Below are positions 57,515 through 64,000 of a stretch of 64,000 nt of DNA, piece after piece. The DNA comes from Chloroflexota bacterium (lineage in GTDB: Bacteria > Chloroflexota > Limnocylindria > QHBO01), in the NCBI GenBank assembly GCA_025699005.1, contig JAILWI010000007.1, positions 1 through 64,000 on the forward strand, given 5' to 3'. The notes under the pieces were generated by a model. That model saw nothing but the letters and a program-made list of their open reading frames with translations, was not told the DNA's origin and ran no database searches. Each line of letters opens with the position of its first letter. Positions within the stretch are counted from its first letter, which is position 1. The position numbers were made by a program, and so were the translations under genes.

Positions 57515-59536
57515 ATGAGACGGACCAAGTGGAACGCATTGGCGTTCCTCTTCTCCGGCGCGCTCATCCTCGCCGCGTGTGGAACGCAGCCAGGTGAGTC
57601 CGGAGAGCCGACGGACGCCCCGGAGTCCGTGGACCCCGGAACGTCGGCTGACCCGACAGACGGTGGCGCTGGCACCGGCACGATCACGATGATCGTCGAC
57701 GGCCAGATCACCACCCTGTCGAATGCACTGTCGGACGTCCCGACGTCGGAGGCCTACCAGTTCATCGGAACCGGCCTCTATCAGTACGACGCCGAGCTGA
57801 CGCCGATCCCCGACCTCGCCGCAGATCTCTGCGAGACGAGCGAGGACGAGATCACGTGGACCTGCACCCTGCAGGACGCGACGTTCCACAACGGTGACAC
57901 TGTCACCGCCGATGACGTCGTCTTCACGTACGACGTGGCGAAGAGCGACAACTGCCGCTTCAACCCATCCCTGTGCCTCGCGCCGTTCCTCGAGTCGGCC
58001 ACTGCGGTCGATGAGAAGACGGTCGAGTTCACGCTCATCGAGCCGTACGCTCCGTTCGCCACGGTCATCCTGCCGGGCATCGCGATCGACTCCGAGGCTG
58101 TCGTGACGGCTGCCTACGAGGACTTCGTCGGTGAGGCCGAGGGTGCCGATCCGGCCGCGGTTGCCGCAGCTGCTGAGGCCCTGGGTGCCGCGACCGGCGC
58201 CGAGGAGCCCGACCCGGCTGCCTGTGATGCCGCCCTGGCGGATGCGGAGAGCGTTCTCGGGGATGCCGGCGTCGAGCTGCCGAGCCGTGACGACTTCAAC
58301 ACCGGGGGCGAGGCGGGCGACGAGTTCGATCCGTGCGCCTACGGTGGCGCGCTTGCCGACCTGCTGAGCCAGGTCCAGGCCGCACTGGAGACGGAAGGCA
58401 TCGATGCCATCGCCGCGGTCTATCCGCTGCTCTCCTTCAACAGCGAGCCGGTCGGTACCGGTCCGTGGATGTGCGAGCCGGGCTGCCTGCAGCCGGGCGA
58501 GAGCCTGACCCTCACGGCCTACGCCGACTACTACGGTGGCGCACCTGCCGCGGAGACCATCGTGATGCCGATCATCACCGATGACATCCAGGGTGCGAAT
58601 GCCGTCCAGGCCGGCCAGGTCGACTGGAAGTACTCCCTCACCGCGGACGCGTATGACGCGCTGAAGGACGACCCGAACATCAAGTTTGCCGAGTATCCGG
58701 ACTTCGGGTACTTCGGGCTCCAGTACAACCTGCGCGAGGGCCGGCTGTTCGCCGACCTCGGTGCCCGCAAGGCGGTGCAGTACTGCATCGACAAGGCGGC
58801 CACCGTCGACCAGGCCACCAACGGCCAGGGCGTGCCGATCGAGGCCGACATCCCGCCGGCTTCGTGGGCGTACAACCCTGACCTGCAGCCTGTCGAGCGT
58901 GACGTCGCTGCCGCCATCGGATTCCTCGAGGAAGCCGGCTGGACGGTCGAGACCGACGCCGACGGCAACGCCACGGGTCCCGCGACCCGCGACGGCCAGA
59001 CGTTCGAGACCGATGTCTACGTGCGTGCCGGCCGCCCGGACCGCATCGCATTCATGGAGCTGCTGCGCGATCAGGTGATCGACTGCGGTATCAAGATCAA
59101 CGTCATCGAAGGCGACTTCGCGACGGTGCTCCTGCCGCTGCTCACCTACCCGCACATTCCGCCGAATGCGACGGAGCCGTACGACGCGTACTTTGGTGGC
59201 TGGGGCACGAGCCTCGACCCCGATCCGTTCAGCCTCTTCCACTCGAGCCAGTGCACGACGGAAGAGCAGCCTGAGCTGTACAACTACATCTGCTTCCAGA
59301 ACGAAGAGGCGGATCGCCTGATCGACGAGGGACTGGTCACCAGCGACCAGGAAACTCGCGCAGCGATCTACCAGGAGTTCGAGCAGATCATGTTCGACGA
59401 GCAGCCGTACCTGTTCGCCTGGTCGGATGTCGCGCGCGAGGCGCTCGACGTCAACCTGGAGAGCACGGCCGGCGAGCTTCAGCTGGGTTCGCCGCTGTGG
59501 CACTGGCAGCTCGAGACGCTGCGCGTCGCTGAGTAA
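57515..59536 (+). CDS. Family 5 extracellular solute-binding lipoprotein
   Basis: SBP_5 (peptide/nickel/oligosaccharide) binding protein, 673 residues. The signal MRRTKWNALAFLFSGALILAACG carries the lipobox LAAC with Cys22. A Glu/Asp/Thr-rich linker (24-50) precedes the fold: LSDVPTSEAYQFIGTGLYQYD, WTCTLQDATFHNGDTVTADDVVFTYD, PVGTGPW, VDWKYSLTADAYDAL, LQYNLREGRLFADLGARKAVQYCIDK. Unusual is an alanine- and acid-rich insert (about residues 198-305) between AIDSEAVV and NSEPVGTGPW, with two Cys. Many Cys pairs suggest extracellular disulfides. The ATG is preceded by GGAGGG at 4 nt. Confidence 0.88.
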   Translation: MRRTKWNALAFLFSGALILAACGTQPGESGEPTDAPESVDPGTSADPTDGGAGTGTITMIVDGQITTLSNALSDVPTSEAYQFIGTGLYQYDAELTPIPDLAADLCETSEDEITWTCTLQDATFHNGDTVTADDVVFTYDVAKSDNCRFNPSLCLAPFLESATAVDEKTVEFTLIEPYAPFATVILPGIAIDSEAVVTAAYEDFVGEAEGADPAAVAAAAEALGAATGAEEPDPAACDAALADAESVLGDAGVELPSRDDFNTGGEAGDEFDPCAYGGALADLLSQVQAALETEGIDAIAAVYPLLSFNSEPVGTGPWMCEPGCLQPGESLTLTAYADYYGGAPAAETIVMPIITDDIQGANAVQAGQVDWKYSLTADAYDALKDDPNIKFAEYPDFGYFGLQYNLREGRLFADLGARKAVQYCIDKAATVDQATNGQGVPIEADIPPASWAYNPDLQPVERDVAAAIGFLEEAGWTVETDADGNATGPATRDGQTFETDVYVRAGRPDRIAFMELLRDQVIDCGIKINVIEGDFATVLLPLLTYPHIPPNATEPYDAYFGGWGTSLDPDPFSLFHSSQCTTEEQPELYNYICFQNEEADRLIDEGLVTSDQETRAAIYQEFEQIMFDEQPYLFAWSDVAREALDVNLESTAGELQLGSPLWHWQLETLRVAE

Positions 59537-59571
59537 CCGGCACTCCCGGTAACTCAGGTTCGACAGATCGC

Positions 59572-59607
59572 GACCGCTGGTGGCACCTCCGGGTGCCGCC
59601 AGCGGTC
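59572..59607 (+). terminator. Strong hairpin between binding-protein and permease genes
   Basis: A 16-bp stem (59572-59587 with 59592-59607, one T-G pair) and a TCCG loop, 36 nt after the stop. There is no T-run. A second smaller hairpin lies at 59621-59638. This is probably a partial terminator or 3' stabiliser that gives more binding protein than permease. The rest of the 193-bp gap contains no gene. Confidence 0.7.
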
Positions 59608-59729
59608 CACCCCACCACCAGGGCCCGCACGCGGGCTCCCTTCTGGCACAATTCCCGCTCACGCACGGTGACGAGCGCCGCGCTCAGCGGTAGACGCGGT
59701 TTCGGAGAGAGGGAGCAGGGGCAACCCAC

Positions 59730-60701
59730 ATGGCCACCTACATCATCCGACGAACACTGCAGTCGATCCCGATCCTGTTCGGTGTCGCGCTCGTCAGCTT
59801 TGCCATCATCCAGCTCGCCCCGGGCAGCCCGATCGATCGTTTCCGCACGCCGAACGTGCGTCCCGAGACCCTCGAGAATCTCATCCGCCTTTACGGCCTG
59901 GACCAGCCCGTCCATATCCAGTTCGTCAACTGGATCACTGCCTTCGTCCAGTTCTGGAACGTCGAGGCGTGGGGCTACAGCCTCGTCGACGGCCGCTCGG
60001 TCCGCGACACGCTCGTCGACCGCATGCCGGCCACGTTGCTCCTCGGCGGCACCGCTCTTCTCGTCACGATCATCTTTGCCGTGCCGATCGGCATCCTCGC
60101 CGCGGTGCGCCAGTACAGCTGGGCCGACAAGGCGATCACGACGTTCGCGACCATCGGCTACGCCATCCCCTCGTTCCTTCTGGGCCTCTACATCGCCTAT
60201 CTTGGGACGGTCGTGTTCCGCGGGCTCTTCCCCGGCTTCGGCATGGTGAGCCTGCCCGGCACGGAGGGTCGTGGCACGCCCCTCGACGTCGCCTGGCACA
60301 TGGTGCTGCCGGTGACCTCGCTCGCGATCCAGCAGATCGCCGGCTGGAGCCGTTACGTGCGCGCCAAGATGCTCGAGGTCCTGAACCAGGACTACGTCCG
60401 GACCGCGAAGGCCAAGGGCCTGAGCGCCGCGAAGGTCACGTACAAGCACGCGCTGCGCAACGCGCTCATCCCCGTCATCACGCTCTTCGGGCTCACGCTG
60501 CCGGGCCTTCTCTCGGGCGCCGTGATCACCGAGACGATCTTCAGCTGGCCCGGCCTCGGCCTCCTGGGCGTGACCGCGGTGACCCAGCGTGACTACCCGG
60601 TCGTGCTCGCCTTCGTGATGGTCGGCGGGTTCGGCGTCGTGATGGGCAACCTCCTCGCCGACATCCTGTACGGCGTGGTCGATCCCCGCATCAAGTACTA
60701 G
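59730..60701 (+). CDS. DppB/OppB-type ABC permease
   Basis: First integral subunit of the importer, 323 residues, six helices. TYIIRRTLQSIPILFGVALVSFAIIQLAPGSPID is the OppB N-terminus; the EAA coupling loop lies in EVLNQDYVRTAKAKGLSAAKVTYKHALRNALIPVIT; GAVITETIFSWPGLGLLGV is typical. The next permease begins 12 nt after. Confidence 0.94.
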   Translation: MATYIIRRTLQSIPILFGVALVSFAIIQLAPGSPIDRFRTPNVRPETLENLIRLYGLDQPVHIQFVNWITAFVQFWNVEAWGYSLVDGRSVRDTLVDRMPATLLLGGTALLVTIIFAVPIGILAAVRQYSWADKAITTFATIGYAIPSFLLGLYIAYLGTVVFRGLFPGFGMVSLPGTEGRGTPLDVAWHMVLPVTSLAIQQIAGWSRYVRAKMLEVLNQDYVRTAKAKGLSAAKVTYKHALRNALIPVITLFGLTLPGLLSGAVITETIFSWPGLGLLGVTAVTQRDYPVVLAFVMVGGFGVVMGNLLADILYGVVDPRIKY

Positions 60702-60713
60702 AGGACGCTCGCC

Positions 60714-61676
60714 ATGGTCAGCGACACCACCGCCGCCGAGATCGAGCGACGACGAGCCGAGGAAGCGGAGGCCGAGTCGGCCGACATCGATCGCACGCCG
60801 GTTCGGACGTACTGGCAGCTGGTGCGACAGCGCTTCCTGCAGCATCGGCTGGCGGTGATCGCCGTCATCGTCCTCGTGATCCTCGCGTCGTACGCGATCA
60901 TCGTGCCCACGGTGACGGGCGACGCCTGGCGGACGACCCAGCTCTTCCGTGACGACGCGCCGCCGGAGGTCTTCGCGGAGGACGGCGAGTTCACGTTCGC
61001 GATCCTCGGCTACAACGAGTACGGGCAGAACCTGTTCGCACGGCTCGGCAAGGCGACGCAGACGTCGCTCACCATCGGCCTCGCCGCGGTGATCATCATC
61101 GTCGTGATCGGCGTGTTCGTGGGATCGATCGCGGGATACGTGGGCGGCTGGGTCGACAACGTGCTCATGCGTTTCGTCGACATCATGCTGTCGTTACCGG
61201 GCCTGTTCATCATTCTCATGATCACCGCCTTCTTCGGGCAGGGGAACGTCTGGGTGGTGGTGTTCGCCATCGGCCTCACGGGATGGACGACGGCCGCCAG
61301 GTTGGTCCGTGCCGAGTTCCTCAGCCTGCGCGAGGTCGACTACGTCCAGGCCGCTCGGGCCCTCGGTGCATCGCCGCAGCGCATCATGCTGCGTCACATG
61401 CTGCCCCCGGCCATGGCGCCGATCGTCGTGGCGGCGACCCTCGGCATCGCCGACTCGGTCGTCGTCGAGTCGGCGCTGAGCTTCCTGGGCTTCGGCATCG
61501 GCCGCGACAGCGCCAGCCTGGGCACGATGCTCCAGAACGCTCGCGACTACTTCTTCTCGGGACCGCTGAAGGTGGTGTATCCCGGCGTGATCCTCATCCT
61601 CATCGTGCTGTCGGCCAGCTTCCTGGGTGACGGGCTCCGCGATGCCCTCGATCCTCGCCAGCGGGTCGAGAAGTGA
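60714..61676 (+). CDS. DppC/OppC-type ABC permease
   Basis: Second integral subunit, 320 residues. A charged N-terminal region (about 30 residues, with EIERRRAEEAEAESADIDRT) leads into the OppC_N helix; the EAA loop is in LREVDYVQAARALGASPQRIMLRHMLPPAMAPIVV, and VESALSFLGFGIGRDSASLGTML is conserved. It overlaps the next ATPase gene by 4 nt (GTGA). Confidence 0.94.
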   Translation: MVSDTTAAEIERRRAEEAEAESADIDRTPVRTYWQLVRQRFLQHRLAVIAVIVLVILASYAIIVPTVTGDAWRTTQLFRDDAPPEVFAEDGEFTFAILGYNEYGQNLFARLGKATQTSLTIGLAAVIIIVVIGVFVGSIAGYVGGWVDNVLMRFVDIMLSLPGLFIILMITAFFGQGNVWVVVFAIGLTGWTTAARLVRAEFLSLREVDYVQAARALGASPQRIMLRHMLPPAMAPIVVAATLGIADSVVVESALSFLGFGIGRDSASLGTMLQNARDYFFSGPLKVVYPGVILILIVLSASFLGDGLRDALDPRQRVEK

Positions 61677-62737
61677 CGGTGACCGCGCGTCACGTCGGGC
61701 CGCTGCTCGAGATCAAGGGGATCAAGACCCACTTCTTCACCCAGGACGGGGTGGTCAAGGCCGTCGACGACGTCACGTTCGAGATCGGCCATGGGCAGAC
61801 CCTCGGCGTCGTGGGCGAGTCGGGATGCGGCAAGAGCATCACGAGCCTGTCGGTCATGCGCCTCATCGAGCGTCCCGGGAAGATCGTGGCCGGAGAGATC
61901 CGTCTCAACGGCGAGAACCTGCTCGACAAGACGGACGCCGACATGCGGGACATCCGCGGCGACCAGGTGAGCATGATCTTCCAGGAGCCGATGACCAGCC
62001 TCAACCCGGTCTTCACCTGCGGTGACCAGATCGCCGAGGCCGTCCAGCAGCACACCGCGGTCAGCCGTCGTGAGGCGATGGACCGGGCGGTCGAGATGCT
62101 CCGGGTGGTCGGCATCCCCGATCCCAAGCGTCGCGCCGCGGAACATCCGCACCAGCTGTCCGGCGGCATGCGCCAGCGGGTCATGATCGCCATGGCCCTC
62201 TCGACCGATCCCGACCTGCTCATCGCCGACGAGCCGACCACCGCGCTCGACGTCACGATCCAGGCCCAGATCCTGGAGGTCATGCGCGACCTCCGAGAGA
62301 AGAACCGGATGGCGATCATGCTCATCACCCACGACCTCGGGGTCGTGGCCGAGATGGCCGACGAGGTGGTCGTCATGTACGCCGGCAAGGTCGTCGAGCG
62401 CGCGGACGTCAGGACCGTTTTCGGGTCGCCGCACCATCCGTACACCCAGGGCCTGCTGCTCTCGATCCCGCGCCTTGACGAGCGTCGCGAGCGGCTCGAG
62501 GTCATCAAGGGCACCGTCCCATCGCCGCTCAACCTGCCGGAGGGATGCCTGTTCAAGCGCCGATGTCCGCATCGCATGCGCGTGTGCGACACGGCACCGC
62601 CGTACCAGGAAGTCGGTTCGGGCCACTTCAGTCGCTGCTGGCTGACGCCGGCCGGTGAGGCTCCGGACGTCGGGGCCGATGCCGAGGGCGAGGAGGCGCA
62701 GCATGCCGCGGAGCAGCTGACGGTGGGAGCCCGATGA
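61673..62737 (+). CDS. DppD/OppD-type ABC ATPase
   Basis: First ATPase of the importer, 354 residues: Walker [16 protein letters not shown]-loop [13 protein letters not shown], signature [16 protein letters not shown], Walker [14 protein letters not shown], switch LITHDLGVV. The oligo_HPY tail has the Cys cluster C-x5-C-x6-C ([14 protein letters not shown]) and a further Cys, conserved in this family. GTG start overlaps the upstream stop; the stop overlaps the next gene (ATGA). Confidence 0.95.
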   Translation: MTVTARHVGPLLEIKGIKTHFFTQDGVVKAVDDVTFEIGHGQTLGVVGESGCGKSITSLSVMRLIERPGKIVAGEIRLNGENLLDKTDADMRDIRGDQVSMIFQEPMTSLNPVFTCGDQIAEAVQQHTAVSRREAMDRAVEMLRVVGIPDPKRRAAEHPHQLSGGMRQRVMIAMALSTDPDLLIADEPTTALDVTIQAQILEVMRDLREKNRMAIMLITHDLGVVAEMADEVVVMYAGKVVERADVRTVFGSPHHPYTQGLLLSIPRLDERRERLEVIKGTVPSPLNLPEGCLFKRRCPHRMRVCDTAPPYQEVGSGHFSRCWLTPAGEAPDVGADAEGEEAQHAAEQLTVGAR

Positions 62738-63879
62738 ACGACGAGGGACAGACGATGACGCCGACCGGCGCCACGCCCGGCGGTGACGGGGTGCCGCAGC
62801 CCGGCGACGAGATGAGCGGCGGGCGGACGAGCGCCGAGCGTGCCGCCGACCGTGGCGGCTCGGCCGCTGCACCGCTGCTCGAGGTCGACAACCTCGTCAA
62901 GCACTTCGATATCCGTGGAGGCCTGCTCGGCGTCAGCAAGCTCGGCGCCGTGCGCGCGGTGGACGGGGTCAGCTTCAGCGTGACCGAGGGCGAGACGCTC
63001 GGCCTGGTGGGGGAGTCGGGCTGCGGCAAGACGACGCTCGGCAAGGTCATCCTGCGCCTTCTGCCGCCGACCGCCGGCAAGGTGAACTTCGAGGGCAAGT
63101 CGCTGTTCGACCTGAGCTCGCGCGAGCTCAAGGCCGCGCGCCGTGACATCCAGGTCGTGTTCCAGGACCCGTACGCCAGCCTGAACCCGCGCATGAGCGT
63201 CGGCGAGATCGTCGGCGAGGGTCTCTACGTGCACGGCATGACGAACAAGAAGGAGCGCGAGTCGGCCGTGCGCGACCTGCTCAAGCGGGTCGGTCTCAAC
63301 CAGGCGCACATCCATCGCTACCCGCACGAGTTCAGCGGCGGCCAGCGCCAGCGCATCGGCATCGCCCGTGCTCTCGCGCTCCGTCCGCGCTTCATCGTGT
63401 GCGACGAGCCGGTCAGCGCGCTCGACGTGAGCATCCAGTCTCAGGTCCTCAACCTGCTGAGCGACCTCCAGGACGAGTTCCAGCTCACCTACCTGTTCAT
63501 CGCCCACAACCTGGCGGTGGTCAAGCACCTGTCGACGCGGGTCGGGGTCATGTACCTCGGCAAGCTCGTCGAGCTGTCGGACGCCGACGAGCTGTATCGC
63601 TCGCCGGCGCACCCGTACACCAAGGCCCTGCTCTCGGCGATCCCGGTGCCCGATCCGACGGTTCGCCGCGAGCGGATCGTGCTGAAGGGCGACCTGCCCT
63701 CGCCGGCCAATCCGCCCTCGGGCTGTCGTTTCCACACCAGGTGCCCGATGGCCCAGGAGATCTGCAAGGTCGAGGAGCCGCCGCTGCGCGACGTCGGTGG
63801 CGGACACCTCAGCGCCTGCCACTTCGCCGAGGAGGTCACCCCCCTCGGGAGCGAGCGGACGTCCGCACAGAGCGCCTGA
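62734..63879 (+). CDS. DppF/OppF-type ABC ATPase
   Basis: Second ATPase, 381 residues. About 45 extra N-terminal residues rich in Gly/Thr/Ala precede the domain ([19 protein letters not shown]). Walker [60 protein letters not shown], and [16 protein letters not shown] identify it; the tail carries [14 protein letters not shown]. Last gene of the five-gene operon; the convergent gene entering from the right ends 11 bp away. Confidence 0.94.
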   Translation: MNDEGQTMTPTGATPGGDGVPQPGDEMSGGRTSAERAADRGGSAAAPLLEVDNLVKHFDIRGGLLGVSKLGAVRAVDGVSFSVTEGETLGLVGESGCGKTTLGKVILRLLPPTAGKVNFEGKSLFDLSSRELKAARRDIQVVFQDPYASLNPRMSVGEIVGEGLYVHGMTNKKERESAVRDLLKRVGLNQAHIHRYPHEFSGGQRQRIGIARALALRPRFIVCDEPVSALDVSIQSQVLNLLSDLQDEFQLTYLFIAHNLAVVKHLSTRVGVMYLGKLVELSDADELYRSPAHPYTKALLSAIPVPDPTVRRERIVLKGDLPSPANPPSGCRFHTRCPMAQEICKVEEPPLRDVGGGHLSACHFAEEVTPLGSERTSAQSA

Positions 63880-63889
63880 GCGTCGCCCG

Positions 63890-64000
63890 TCAGCCCTCGG
63901 CCCCGCTCGGCGCGGTGCCCTCGTCGACGTCACGCTCGCCCATCCGCAGCTCGACCTGCTCCGTCCCATCGGCACGTCGCCGCCGAGTGACGTGGATGTG
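63890..64000 (-). CDS. C-terminal 36 residues of an unrecognised gene running off the window
   Basis: On the minus strand an open frame enters from the right edge and reads [20 protein letters not shown] before a short acidic/Gly tail ending SGAEG and TGA at 63892-63890. Codon use and position (convergent, 10 bp past the ABC operon stop) suggest a real gene end. Too little is present for identification. Confidence 0.45.
   Translation of the reverse strand, partial: HIHVTRRRRADGTEQVELRMGERDVDEGTAPSGAEG

Noticed and set aside
62545-62640. Cys cluster at the end of the DppD-like ATPase as a novel metal site
   Set aside because: The same Cys spacing occurs in the neighbouring DppF-like ATPase and is a known feature of the oligo_HPY tail of this family.
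61690-63975. Long minus-strand open frame opposite the two peptide-ABC ATPases
   Set aside because: Composition is shadow-like and the genes on the plus strand are certain. Only a separate frame ending at 63890 looks real.

Overview
The window is about 64 kb of very GC-rich, gene-dense bacterial chromosome holding mostly housekeeping genes. Gene content suggests a free-living, non-actinobacterial, high-GC lineage. HrcA/CIRCE sites control hrcA-grpE-dnaK and dnaJ (actinobacteria normally use HspR for dnaK). There is a VanW-family surface protein, a DUF5679 mini zinc ribbon, and many genes with a TANNNT box 6-10 nt before the start codon. My best guess is a Chloroflexota-type genome (Limnocylindria/Ellin6529-like), but this is inference from gene style only. 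I found no rRNA, tRNA, CRISPR array, insertion sequence or prophage.

Layout: 1-450 is a poor-quality or low-complexity edge with the tail of a membrane protein. 452-6125 carries a uridine-phosphorylase-like enzyme, a 47-residue zinc ribbon, then an overlapping glycolytic run (ROK sugar kinase, gap, pgk, eno). 6201-11442 has rpsT (minus strand, with a long basic tail), a VanW protein, lepA and a CPBP protease. 11588-21029 is the protein-quality-control block: hemW, then hrcA-grpE-dnaK with CIRCE, mscL with an added zinc ribbon, xth, a YcaQ-like glycosylase, and dnaJ with its own CIRCE. 21040-26576 is translation and RNA maturation (prmA, rsmE, HIT, rpsU, yqeY, a 7TM-HD phosphodiesterase, ybeY). 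26674-29349 (minus) has an ammonium transporter followed by an overlooked 44-residue membrane peptide, and a DAO-type FAD oxidoreductase. 29404-38026 has pth, mfd, a membrane class III nucleotidyl cyclase and aconitase.

38175-46477 has apt, a GNAT protein, ahcY, a large AAA-LuxR regulator, a class V PLP enzyme and a YibE/F membrane protein. 46527-54045 is a long collinear run (metK, TPR-like protein, proC, manC-like, DUF374 acyltransferase-like, phosphohexomutase, SIS isomerase, SWIM mini-protein) supplying S-adenosylmethionine, proline and mannose/glucose phosphates. 54158-57324 is a cobalamin riboswitch with btuFCD-type uptake genes. 57428-63879 is a five-gene peptide/nickel-type ABC importer. 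A minus-strand gene enters at the right edge.

The strongest cross-cutting signals are the widespread leaderless-type promoters, which also decide several start codons; two CIRCE operators splitting one chaperone regulon over two loci; and several small or appended metal-binding or membrane modules (DUF5679 protein, MscL zinc ribbon, SWIM protein, amt-linked micropeptide, aconitase linker insert). I see no obviously new multi-gene defence or mobile system in this window.
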